Below are positions 25,253 through 32,612 of a DNA stretch of 64,000 nucleotides, piece after piece. Positions within the stretch are counted from its first letter, which is position 1. The number at the start of each line of letters is the position of its first letter. The notes below the pieces were generated by a model, which saw nothing but the letters and a program-made list of their open reading frames with translations, was not told where the DNA came from and did not search any database. A program made the translations under genes and the position numbers. Origin of the DNA: Microbispora hainanensis (lineage in GTDB: Bacteria; Actinomycetota; Actinomycetes; Streptosporangiales; Streptosporangiaceae); the NCBI RefSeq assembly GCF_006874475.1, contig NZ_VIRM01000022.1:62001-126000 (forward strand), in the 5' to 3' direction.

Positions 25253-26290
25253 TTATCCGGCGACGCGTCCCAGCCGGGCGACGATCCAGTTCTGGACGGT
25301 CTCGGCGACCCCCGGCTCGCGGTAGAGCGGGGCGCTGTGCTGGGTGCCGGCCATCGTCTTGACGGTCATCCGGACCCCGACGCTCGCCAGCGCCTCCTTG
25401 AGCATCTCGCTCTGGTAGGGCGGGACGAACTCCTCGGAGGAGTGAAAGGCGAGCATCGGCGGGTCGCCGGGCGAGGCGTGGAACGGCACCTCCATGCTCG
25501 ACCAGACGCTCGGGCACTTGGCGGGCGTGCAGCCGCCGGCCAGCTTGATCGCCGCCTTGCGCAGCTTCTGCTGCTCCTCGGTGCCGAACGCGCTGCCGTC
25601 CGCGAACGCCGACAGCGGCGAGACGGGCGGGGAGATCCCGACGACGCCGCGCAGGCCCGGCCGGCCGTCGCCGTACGCGCCGACGGCGGCGGCGAGGTGG
25701 CCGCCCGCGGAGAACCCGACCAGGACGTAGCGGCCGGGGTCGGTGTTGAACATCGCCGCGTGCCTGCGCACGGCGTTGACAGCGGTCAGCACGTCGGTGC
25801 GCTGCGCCGGCCAGGCCGCGTCGCCCGACAGCCGATAGTCGAGGTTCACGACCGTGTAGCCGAGCTGGAAGTAGCTGCGGCTGATCGACTTCATGTACTT
25901 CTTGTCGCCCCCGGACCACCAGCCGCCGTGGATGACGAAGACGGCCGGGCGCCGCGGCCCGGCGGTGTGCCACCACACGTCCATGGTCTGCCGCGCGTGC
26001 GAGCCGTACGCGTAGGTGCGGATGCGCGCGTCCGGCGGGGTGGGCGCCGACGAGGGCGAGGCCGACGGGGACGGCGAGGGCGACGGGCTCGCGGAGGGCG
26101 AGGCGGAGGACCCGGCGGTGGGCCGGCCGGAGGAGGCGCCGGAGTGCGTCGCGGAGGGGTTGGGGGAAGCGGAGGGGCGATGGGCGGGGGAGCCTGCCGG
26201 GGTGGCCGCCTGGGCGTCCGGCGAGGCGAGGGCGAGGGTGGCGAGGGCGGCGGCGCCCATGCCTAAAGCAGTTCGGACCGCGGTGGCCAC
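25253..26290 (-). CDS. Secreted alpha/beta-hydrolase (carboxylesterase/lipase-like), TTA codon near start
   Basis: A 345-residue exported esterase. Signal peptide (one Arg, then GMGAAALATLALASPDAQA), a 50-residue Ser/Pro/Ala linker, then the hydrolase: oxyanion motif VFVIHGGWWSGGDKKY, nucleophile elbow GFSAGGHLAAA, acidic residue in PPMLAFHSSEEFVPP, and His in GTQHSAPLY. This is the hormone-sensitive-lipase/BD-FAE type. The GTG at 26290 has GGAGGA and supplies the positive N-region; ATG 26260 would drop it. Codon 9 is TTA (26264-26266), a codon that depends on the bldA tRNA in actinomycetes. Divergent from uvrD2 with 72 bp between. Confidence 0.87.
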   Translation of the reverse strand: MATAVRTALGMGAAALATLALASPDAQAATPAGSPAHRPSASPNPSATHSGASSGRPTAGSSASPSASPSPSPSPSASPSSAPTPPDARIRTYAYGSHARQTMDVWWHTAGPRRPAVFVIHGGWWSGGDKKYMKSISRSYFQLGYTVVNLDYRLSGDAAWPAQRTDVLTAVNAVRRHAAMFNTDPGRYVLVGFSAGGHLAAAVGAYGDGRPGLRGVVGISPPVSPLSAFADGSAFGTEEQQKLRKAAIKLAGGCTPAKCPSVWSSMEVPFHASPGDPPMLAFHSSEEFVPPYQSEMLKEALASVGVRMTVKTMAGTQHSAPLYREPGVAETVQNWIVARLGRVAG

Positions 26291-26362
26291 GGTGTGTTCC
26301 TCCCCGATGTAGCGTCGTGCGCCGACCGGTCCCCGGGACATGCTCGGCCGGCTGCTGGAAGG

Positions 26363-28462
26363 ATGATGCCAGTAACAACGTCCGCAACGCATGTTGGGAG
26401 CTCCTCCTTGGACGTCCTCGACGGTCTGGATCCCGAGCAGCGCGAGGTCGCCCAGGCGGTGCGCGGACCGGTGTGCGTGCTCGCCGGCGCGGGGACCGGC
26501 AAGACCCGCGCCATCACGCACCGCATCGCGTACGCCGTGCACACCGGGGTCGTCGAGCCGCAGGGCGTGCTCGCCGTGACCTTCACGACCCGAGCGGCGG
26601 CCGAGCTCAAGCAGCGGCTGCGCGGCCTCGGGGCGGCCGGCGTGCAGGCCCGCACGTTCCACGCGGCGGCCCTGCGCCAGCTCAGCTACTTCTGGCCGCG
26701 CGTGATCGGCGGCGACCCGCCGCAGGTGGTCGAGTCGAAGCTGCCGCTGCTCGTGGAGGCGGCGAGGCGCCTGCGCAGGAACCCCGACCGCGGCGAGCTG
26801 CGCGACGTCGCGAGCGAGATCGAGTGGGCGAAGGTCACCCAGGTCGGCCCCGAGGACTACCCCGCCGCCGCGGCCAAGGCGCGGCGCACGCCGCCGATCG
26901 CGCCCGAGGAGGTGGCCCGGCTGTACGAGGGGTACGAGAGCCTGCGCCGCCAGCGCAACCTGATCGACTTCGAGACGATCCTGGAGCTCACGGCGGCCGT
27001 GATGACCGAGCACCGCGAGGTCGCGGCGCAGATCCGCCAGCAGTACCGCTATTTCGTGGTCGACGAGTTCCAGGACGTCAACCCGCTGCAGAAGCTGCTG
27101 CTCGACACCTGGCTCGGCGGGCGCGACGACGTGTGCGTGGTGGGCGACCCCAACCAGACGATCTACTCGTTCACCGGCGCGACGCCCCACTACCTGACCA
27201 ACTTCGCCGTCGAGCACCCCTCGGCGGCCGTGATCAGGCTGGTGCGCGACTACCGCTCGACCCCGCAGGTGGTGACGCTGGCCAACCGCGTGATGGCGCG
27301 CTCGCCCCACCGGCTGGAACTGGTCGCCCAGCGGCCCGACGGTCCCGAGCCGGTCTTCACCGAGTATGACGACGAGCAGGCCGAGGCCCTCGGCGTCGCG
27401 CTCACGGTCAAGAAACTGATGGCCGACGGTGTGCCCACCCGCGAGATCGCCGTGCTGTTCCGGGTCAACGCCCAGTCGGAGGCGTACGAGCAGGCGTTCA
27501 CCGACGCCGGCGTGCCCTATCTGCTGCGCGGGGCGGAGCGGTTCTTCGAGCGCCCCGAGGTGCGCCAGGCCGTGGTGCTGCTGCGCGGCGCGGCCCGGTC
27601 GTCGGCCGACGAGCCGCTCGCGCCCGCCGTGCACGCGATCCTGTCGGGCATCGGGCTGACCGCCGAGCCGCCCGGGGGCGGCAAGGCCAGGGAGAAGTGG
27701 GAGTCGCTCAAGGCGCTCGCCGACCTGGCCGAGGACATGGCGGCCGAGGGCGCCGACCTGCCCAGGTTCGTCGGCGAGCTGGAGCGCAGGGCCATGGAGC
27801 AGCACGCGCCGCCGGTCGAGGGCGTGACGCTCGCCTCCCTGCACGCCGCCAAGGGCCTGGAGTGGGACGCGGTCTTCCTCGTCGGCCTCACCGACGGCAT
27901 GGTCCCGATCGTCTACGCGGAGACGCCGGACCAGATCGAGGAGGAGCGCCGGCTGCTGTACGTCGGGATCACCCGGGCCCGCGAGCACCTGCACATGTCG
28001 TGGGCGCTCGCCCGCTCGCCGGGGGGCCGCCGTTCCCGGAGGCCGTCGCGTTTCCTCGACGGGCTGTCCCCGCGTACGGCGAGCGTGGCCAGGGCCGAGC
28101 GGCCGGGGGGCTCCGGCGGCCGGGCGAAGCGGTCGGCGGCGCCGCTGCACTGCCGGATCTGCGGCAAGACGCTCTCTGCCGCGGCCGAGCAGAAGCTGGG
28201 CCGCTGCGCGACCTGCCCCGCGGACTACGACGAGGCCCTGCTCGAACGCCTCAAGGCGTGGCGCACGGCGGAGGCGAAGGAGCAGAAGGTCCCCGCGTAC
28301 GTCGTCTTCACGGACGTCACCCTCCAGGCCATCGCCGAGCGGGCGCCCGCCTCAGAGGAGGACCTGCTCGCGATCGCCGGAATCGGACGCGTCAAACTTG
28401 AGCGGTACGGCGACGCGGTCCTGGAGCTCTGCCGCGGCGCCGGTAGTGTTACTGACGAGTAA
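26363..28462 (+). CDS. uvrD2: UvrD2-type SF1 DNA helicase with HRDC domain
   Basis: About 699 residues. SF1A motifs are intact: LAGAGTGKTRAITHRI, VTFTTRAAAELKQR, VVDEFQDVNPLQ, GDPNQTIYSFTGA, LVRDYRSTPQVV, ASLHAAKGLEWD, RRLLYVGITRARE. Residues ~590-640 carry the UvrD2 tetracysteine module (HCRICGKTL ... GRCATCPADYDE), followed by an HRDC domain (VVFTDVTLQAIAERAP, LLAIAGIGRVKLERYG). This architecture is typical of mycobacterial UvrD2, a 3'-5' helicase essential in M. tuberculosis. ATG 26363 or 26366 follows GGAAGG; I cannot choose between them. The thioesterase gene follows 24 bp later. Confidence 0.92.
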   Translation: MMPVTTSATHVGSSSLDVLDGLDPEQREVAQAVRGPVCVLAGAGTGKTRAITHRIAYAVHTGVVEPQGVLAVTFTTRAAAELKQRLRGLGAAGVQARTFHAAALRQLSYFWPRVIGGDPPQVVESKLPLLVEAARRLRRNPDRGELRDVASEIEWAKVTQVGPEDYPAAAAKARRTPPIAPEEVARLYEGYESLRRQRNLIDFETILELTAAVMTEHREVAAQIRQQYRYFVVDEFQDVNPLQKLLLDTWLGGRDDVCVVGDPNQTIYSFTGATPHYLTNFAVEHPSAAVIRLVRDYRSTPQVVTLANRVMARSPHRLELVAQRPDGPEPVFTEYDDEQAEALGVALTVKKLMADGVPTREIAVLFRVNAQSEAYEQAFTDAGVPYLLRGAERFFERPEVRQAVVLLRGAARSSADEPLAPAVHAILSGIGLTAEPPGGGKAREKWESLKALADLAEDMAAEGADLPRFVGELERRAMEQHAPPVEGVTLASLHAAKGLEWDAVFLVGLTDGMVPIVYAETPDQIEEERRLLYVGITRAREHLHMSWALARSPGGRRSRRPSRFLDGLSPRTASVARAERPGGSGGRAKRSAAPLHCRICGKTLSAAAEQKLGRCATCPADYDEALLERLKAWRTAEAKEQKVPAYVVFTDVTLQAIAERAPASEEDLLAIAGIGRVKLERYGDAVLELCRGAGSVTDE

Positions 28463-28486
28463 TACCCGCGTGTGCTGGAGGCTGCC

Positions 28487-29383
28487 GTGAACTCGGCCCT
28501 GAAGGAGCTGCTGGACCTGCTCGACCTCGAACCGATCGAGCTCGACATCTTCCGGGGACGCAGCCCGGAGGAGCGCATCCAGCGGGTCTTCGGCGGCCAG
28601 GTGGCGGCGCAGGCGCTCGTGGCGGCCGGCCGTACGGTGCCGTCCGACCGGATGGTCCACTCGCTGCACGCCTACTTCATCCGGCCGGGGGACCCGGCCG
28701 TCCCGATCGTCTACAACGTCGAGCGGGTGCGCGACGGGCGGTCGTTCACCACCCGGCGCATCACGGCGATCCAGCACGGCAAGGCGATCTTCTCGATGTC
28801 GGCGTCGTTCCACATCGAGGAGCCGGGCGTGAGCCACCAGGCCGTGCGCATGCCGCAGGTGCCGGACCCCGAGACGCTGCCGACCTTCCAGGAGCGGATG
28901 CTCGACGTCGTGGGCGACGAGCCGGGCTGGCGCGAGCTGCTGGCCAAGCCGCGACCGGTGGACGCGCGCTACGTGAACGCGCTGACGTGGGAGGCGGCCC
29001 ACGACCCCGCCCTGGTCACCCCGGAGAACAACGTCTGGTTCCGCTACGACGCCGACCTGCCCGACGACCCGCTGCTGCACGTCGTGCTCGCGGCCTACGC
29101 CAGCGACTTCACGCTCGTCGACACCGTGCTGCTGGCCCACGGCCTGGCCTGGGGGTCCTCGGCGGTGTCCGGCGCGTCGCTCGACCACGCAATGTGGTTC
29201 CACCGGCCCTTCCGGGCCGACGAATGGCTGCTGTACGCCCAGGAGTCGCCCTGGTCGGGATCGGCGCGCGGGCTCGCCCGCGGGCAGATGTTCACCGCCG
29301 CCGGGGAACTGGCCGTGTCCGTGGTCCAGGAGTGCCTTATCCGGGTGTCGCCGGCGTTGCACTCCGATGTCACGAAGTCGTGA
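28487..29383 (+). CDS. tesB: Acyl-CoA thioesterase II
   Basis: A 298-residue double-hotdog thioesterase. N-terminal hotdog: RVFGGQVAAQALVAA, VHSLHAYFIRPGD, RVRDGRSFTTRRI. C-terminal hotdog: AYASDFTLVDTVL (catalytic Asp/Thr region), ASLDHAMWFHRPFRADEW, SGSARGLARGQMF. It cleaves medium and long-chain acyl-CoAs in the cytosol. The GTG at 28487 is preferred because GGAGG (28477-28481) stands five bases before it; GTG 28472 lacks one. The stop lies 13 bases before the WhiB7-type promoter. Confidence 0.92.
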   Translation: MNSALKELLDLLDLEPIELDIFRGRSPEERIQRVFGGQVAAQALVAAGRTVPSDRMVHSLHAYFIRPGDPAVPIVYNVERVRDGRSFTTRRITAIQHGKAIFSMSASFHIEEPGVSHQAVRMPQVPDPETLPTFQERMLDVVGDEPGWRELLAKPRPVDARYVNALTWEAAHDPALVTPENNVWFRYDADLPDDPLLHVVLAAYASDFTLVDTVLLAHGLAWGSSAVSGASLDHAMWFHRPFRADEWLLYAQESPWSGSARGLARGQMFTAAGELAVSVVQECLIRVSPALHSDVTKS

Positions 29384-29396
29384 AAATCGCAGGTAG

Positions 29397-29433
29397 AAAA
29401 TAGGTTGCCCACCCTGCCGCAGCGGTTTAGGGT
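29397..29433 (+). promoter_or_regulatory. WhiB7-activated-type promoter for the whiB7 transcript
   Basis: AAAAT (29397-29401) stands three bases ahead of a -35 TTGCCC (29405-29410), then a 17-bp spacer and -10 TAGGGT (29428-29433). An AT-rich block just upstream of -35 is where the WhiB7 AT-hook docks beside sigma A, so autoactivation is expected. The start is predicted near 29440, giving a leader of almost 490 nt. Confidence 0.75.
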
Positions 29434-29495
29434 CTTGGACAAGTCAGCCGGACGCTTCGGTCCGGCGAGATCGCACTGAAATGGAGGTGAGTCCA

Positions 29496-29804
29496 GTGAG
29501 GAACATTACGACGTCCCGCACGCTGTGGCTCGCCTCCGCATGCCCGGCCGCCATTGTCATGCCGAAACTGCGGCGTGGCGAGGCCGCCTCTGCCCTGGCT
29601 CCGGTGACCGGAGCCGCGGGCTCGGCCGCCTTCGGCGCGTTCGCCGGCCTGGCCGGTCGCCGCAGCAGCCTGGCCAGCCACCGCAACCCCGTCCAGCGAC
29701 CGGTTTACGTGAACCGGCCGATGGGCGATGAGCAGATCCGCACCGCCGCTCGCGGAGGTGCGCAGGGTCCGCACGATGCCTGGAGAGGACCAGTCATACC
29801 CTGA
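29496..29804 (+). CDS. Leader open reading frame upstream of whiB7 (102 codons)
   Basis: The GTG at 29496 has a strong GGAGGTGA ribosome binding site (29483-29490) and lies ~56 nt into the predicted whiB7 transcript. The peptide (MRNITTSRTLWLASACP..., later GLAGRRSSLASHRNP and a final GPVIP) has no recognisable domain and is Ala-, Gly- and Arg-rich. Its stop (29802-29804) is inside a hairpin 17 nt before the terminator stem. In other actinobacteria whiB7/wblC leaders carry an upstream frame whose slowed translation by antibiotics switches off a terminator, so I read this as that sensor rather than a protein with its own job. A functional small protein is not excluded. Confidence 0.7.
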   Translation: MRNITTSRTLWLASACPAAIVMPKLRRGEAASALAPVTGAAGSAAFGAFAGLAGRRSSLASHRNPVQRPVYVNRPMGDEQIRTAARGGAQGPHDAWRGPVIP

Positions 29805-29832
29805 CTAGGTCTCCATCTCCGGGCCGCGGATC
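29735..29832 (+). promoter_or_regulatory. Competing leader hairpins of whiB7 (anti-terminator candidates)
   Basis: TGGAGA (29781-29786) plus AGTCA (29792-29796) can pair with TGACT (29802-29806) plus TCTCCA (29810-29815), a hairpin that contains the leader-peptide stop. Separately, GATCCGC (29735-29741) in the leader frame can pair with GCGGATC (29826-29832), the left arm of the terminator. A ribosome stalled upstream or parked at the stop would favour different structures. Pairings were found by eye; energies were not computed. Confidence 0.55.
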
Positions 29833-29862
29833 CCACCCAGGATCCGCGGCCTTCTTGTTTGT
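29822..29862 (+). terminator. Intrinsic terminator (attenuator) in front of whiB7
   Basis: Perfect 12-bp stem: GGCCGCGGATCC (29822-29833), 6-nt loop, GGATCCGCGGCC (29840-29851), then the T-rich TTCTTGTTTGT (29852-29862). It lies between the leader frame and whiB7 and would stop transcription unless antitermination occurs. Confidence 0.9.
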
Positions 29863-29926
29863 CGGCCACGAATCCACACCCCACAACGAGGACAACCAGA
29901 CCAAACCATTCAAAGAGGTGACGCAG

Positions 29927-30190
29927 ATGGCGGCCCCGGTCATGGACCTGATCGAAGCCGAAATCCCCTGTCGTACCGAACCCGACCTGTGGTTCGCCGA
30001 GTCTCCCGAGGACGTGGAGTTCGCCAAGGCGCTCTGCGGCGGCTGCCCGATCCAGAAGGCCTGCCTGGCCCGCGCGCTGGAGCGCGAGGAGCCGTGGGGC
30101 GTCTGGGGCGGGGAGCTCATCCTGAGGGGGGTCGTCGTACCCCGCAAGCGCCCCCGTGGGCGCCCGCGTAAGTCCCCTGTCGCCGCCTGA
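29927..30190 (+). CDS. whiB7: WhiB7 transcriptional activator of intrinsic antibiotic resistance
   Basis: An 87-residue WhiB-like iron-sulfur protein. Cluster ligands Cys 15, 37, 40 and 46 (C-x21-CxxC-x5-C), the GVWGG turn (PWGVWGGE, residues 56-63), and a C-terminal AT-hook RKRPRGRPRK (73-82), which distinguishes WhiB7/WblC from other WhiB proteins. It binds the sigma A region 4 and activates promoters with AT-rich -35 flanks in response to ribosome-targeting drugs and redox change. The ATG at 29927 follows GAGGTG by six bases. Expression depends on its own promoter at 29397 and the attenuator at 29822. Synteny with uvrD2 supports the identity. Confidence 0.95.
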   Translation: MAAPVMDLIEAEIPCRTEPDLWFAESPEDVEFAKALCGGCPIQKACLARALEREEPWGVWGGELILRGVVVPRKRPRGRPRKSPVAA

Positions 30191-30228
30191 CCAGCAACCA
30201 CAGCAATTTCCGGAAGGAACCGATCCAG

Positions 30229-30411
30229 ATGAGCATCTCCCCGACCACCGCCCTGTATCTGCATCAAGAACTGGCGTACGAGCGAATACGAACGCTCCAC
30301 CGCGAAGCTGCGGAGGAGCGGCTGGCCGGCCGGATCAGGAGCGTGCAGAGGGCACGCCGGCAGGCCGAGCGCGCGTCCCGGCGGCTGAGCTCCGCGCTGT
30401 CGCGCATGTGA
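30229..30411 (+). CDS. Small basic helical protein downstream of whiB7, 60 aa
   Basis: A 60-residue protein, ATG at 30229 after GGAAGGA. Sequence from residue ~14 is a single amphipathic, arginine-rich helix (YERIRTLHREAAEERLAGR, RSVQRARRQAERASRR), pI very high, no Cys, no membrane segment. It lies 38 bp after whiB7 and ahead of a strong terminator, so it is co-transcribed with whiB7 and shares the antibiotic-inducible control. I do not recognise a family; nucleic-acid or ribosome binding would fit the composition but is inference. Confidence 0.7.
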   Translation: MSISPTTALYLHQELAYERIRTLHREAAEERLAGRIRSVQRARRQAERASRRLSSALSRM

Positions 30412-30450
30412 CGCGAGCCTGACACGACGACCGACCATGTGAACCGATGA

Positions 30451-30494
30451 CGAAGGCCCGGGCCCGGAGAGCGGCCCGGGCCTTCGGCCGTTTT
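30451..30494 (+). terminator. Intrinsic terminator of the whiB7 transcript
   Basis: Perfect 14-bp stem CGAAGGCCCGGGCC (30451-30464) with GGCCCGGGCCTTCG (30473-30486) around an 8-nt loop, followed by GCCGTTTT. It closes the whiB7-small protein unit. Confidence 0.9.
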
Positions 30495-30655
30495 CCGGGC
30501 AGGCCGCGCTCGTAAAGATGTGATCACCGAACGCACAGAAGATCGTCTGCCGTGGGAGCGGGCGAGGACCACGGGGTATGAGGCGGATCGCCGCCGGGGC
30601 CGGGATGGTCACCAGGGGCAGGCGAAGTGGTGCATGAGCGGTGGGTGGGACTCGG

Positions 30656-31087
30656 ATGGGCGACCGTACGTCAGGCGCGCTTGATCTCGTGGCGGCTGCG
30701 CGACGGCTCGCCGTCACCGCGCTCGTCGCCGGACTGTGGTGTTCGGTCATGCCGGAGGCCGAGGCCGCGCCGATCGCCGCGACGTCGCGGGTGGCCCGCC
30801 ACGGCGACGGGAACGGCGGCGGTCACGGCGACGGAGCGACCCAGGCCAGCGGGGGCACCAACACCTCGAACGCGCCCGCCATCAACAGCCCGCCCAAGCA
30901 GATATCCGGGGGCCGGCGCAACGTGAACGCCCCCGCGGCCAACAGCGCCGTCACATTCGTGGGCGTCCAGCAGGTGTCGAGCGTCAGCGTCTTCACCAAC
31001 ACCCTCAACGGCAACTGCAAGAGAGGGATCAAGCGCTGCGTCATCAACCAGAACCTGCAGACGAGCGAGGGCCGGGGCGGCCGATAA
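30656..31087 (+). CDS. Small secreted protein with a C-terminal Cys pair, 143 aa
   Basis: A signal peptide (ARRLAVTALVAGLWCSVMPEAEA) is followed by a flexible Gly/His/Asp stretch (HGDGNGGGHGDG), an Asn/Pro/Ala-rich region (SNAPAINSPPKQ, NVNAPAANSA) and a structured end FVGVQQVSSVSVFTNTLNGN with two cysteines in NGNCKRGIKRCVINQN, likely a disulfide. The repeated Asn-Ala-Pro and amyloid-like VQQVSSVSVF recall small actinomycete surface proteins, but I see no chaplin motif, so no family is assigned. ATG 30656 is chosen over GTG 30641; both are weakly supported. It converges with the ABC1 kinase gene, 10 bp between stops. Confidence 0.65.
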   Translation: MGDRTSGALDLVAAARRLAVTALVAGLWCSVMPEAEAAPIAATSRVARHGDGNGGGHGDGATQASGGTNTSNAPAINSPPKQISGGRRNVNAPAANSAVTFVGVQQVSSVSVFTNTLNGNCKRGIKRCVINQNLQTSEGRGGR

Positions 31088-31097
31088 CGCCGCAGGC

Positions 31098-32441
31098 TCA
31101 GGTCAGGGCGAGCGCGTTGTCCTCGGATTCGCCCGTCTCGTCGGCGAAGCCGGGCACCCAGCGCACCACCTCGTCGCGGAAGCGGGCGGTGGCGCCGAGC
31201 TGGCACAGCACGCCGACGCCGGCCGCGTGCACGCGGTGGATCAGCACGTACGACGCGGGCAGGTTGAGCTGGCGGACCACGCTGTTCGGCCGCAGGTCGG
31301 CCACGGTCGCCGCCTGCTCCCGCAGCCACTCCCTGCTGAAGGCGAACTCCTCGACCCGGGTCGGCTCGACGTACGGCGCGAGGAAGGCTCGCAGGGCGTC
31401 GACGTCGACCTCGATGTGCGGGCGGATGAAGCCCTCCGCGCGGAGCCCGCGCACGACCGTGTCCATGTCGCCCTGGTTGAAGATGCGGGTGAGCCTGCCG
31501 AAGGCGACGGGGTAGCCGTCGGGCATGCGGTTGACCGCCCCGAAGTCCAGCACGCCGAGGCGCCCGTCCTCCAGCAGCCAGAAGTTGCCGGGGTGCGGGT
31601 CGGCGTGCAGCATCCCGACCCGGGCCGGGGAGCAGAACAGGAAGCGGACGAACAGCAGACCGGCGTGGTTGCGCTCCTCCTGGGTGCCGTCGGCGATGAT
31701 CCGGGAGAGCGGGGTGCCCGTCATCCACTCGGAGACGAGGATCTGCTCGTTGGCCGCGATCACGGCGGGCACGTGGAAGTCGGGGTCGTCGCGGAACTCC
31801 TCGGCGAACGCCTGCTGGGCCTCCGCCTCCTTCAGGTAGTCGAGCTCCTCGGCCACCCGCTCCTTCAGCTCGGCCAGCACCGGCTTGATGTCCAGGCCGG
31901 GCAGCAGCGCGCCGAAGAGCTTGCCGAGCCGCGCGAGCTGGTTGAAGTCGGAGATCAGGGCCTTGCCCGCCCCCGGATACTGGATCTTCACGGCGACCGG
32001 GCGGCCGTCGTGCCACACGGCGCGGTGCACCTGCCCGATCGACGCCGCGGCGCTCGGCCGGTCGTCGAACTCCAGGAAGTTCTCCCGCCAGTCGTCGCCG
32101 AGCTGCTCGGTCAGCACCCGGTGGACGGTGGCGGCCGGAAGCGGCGGCGCGGCGTCCTGCAGGCGGGTGAGCGTCGCCCGGTAGGGCCCGGCGATCTCGG
32201 GCGGCAGCGCCGCCTCGAAGATCGAAAGTGCCTGACCGAGCTTCATCGCCCCGCCCTTGAGCTCGCCGAGCACCTTGAAGACCTGGTCGGCCGTACGCTT
32301 CTGGATCTCCTGGGCGACGATCTCCGCGGAGGCGCCACCGAGCCGCCTGCCCAGTCCGAGCGCGGTGCGGCCGGCGAACCCGAGAGGGAGTGTCGCGAGC
32401 TTTGCCGAGCGGGTCACGGCGCGGTGGGGAAGGTCACTCAC
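31098..32441 (-). CDS. ABC1/AarF/UbiB family atypical kinase
   Basis: A 447-residue ADCK-type protein (Rv3197 position in mycobacteria). Motifs: KGGAMKLGQALSIF (the KxGQ inhibitory loop), AAASIGQVHRAVW (Ala-rich nucleotide loop), PVAVKIQYPG (Lys), EELDYLKEAEAQ (Glu of helix C), GMLHADPHPGNFWL (catalytic), LDFGAVNRMP (DFG). These kinases act on lipid or quinone metabolism as ATPases. GTG 32441 (VSDLPHRAV) is chosen because homologues begin just before the AKLATLPLGFAGR segment; the longer frame would add 22 residues. No Shine-Dalgarno sequence is visible before it. Confidence 0.9.
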   Translation of the reverse strand: MSDLPHRAVTRSAKLATLPLGFAGRTALGLGRRLGGASAEIVAQEIQKRTADQVFKVLGELKGGAMKLGQALSIFEAALPPEIAGPYRATLTRLQDAAPPLPAATVHRVLTEQLGDDWRENFLEFDDRPSAAASIGQVHRAVWHDGRPVAVKIQYPGAGKALISDFNQLARLGKLFGALLPGLDIKPVLAELKERVAEELDYLKEAEAQQAFAEEFRDDPDFHVPAVIAANEQILVSEWMTGTPLSRIIADGTQEERNHAGLLFVRFLFCSPARVGMLHADPHPGNFWLLEDGRLGVLDFGAVNRMPDGYPVAFGRLTRIFNQGDMDTVVRGLRAEGFIRPHIEVDVDALRAFLAPYVEPTRVEEFAFSREWLREQAATVADLRPNSVVRQLNLPASYVLIHRVHAAGVGVLCQLGATARFRDEVVRWVPGFADETGESEDNALALT

Positions 32442-32612
32442 ACGACCATTGTCGGCGATGAAGAGTGCTTTCGACCACAATTTCCGATCGAGCGGCCGCC
32501 AGGGCACCGGAGGGCGCGAGCCTCGCGGAGGAATACGCCGTCTATGAGATTGGTCACACCGCGACTGCCGTGACGAGAGTATCCGCTGGTTAGCGGGGTG
32601 GTCTGTGGCCGT

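Noticed and set aside
29427-29774. Minus-strand frame in the whiB7 leader region
   Set aside because: No ribosome binding site or domain; the plus-strand leader frame has a strong ribosome binding site and fits the known layout.
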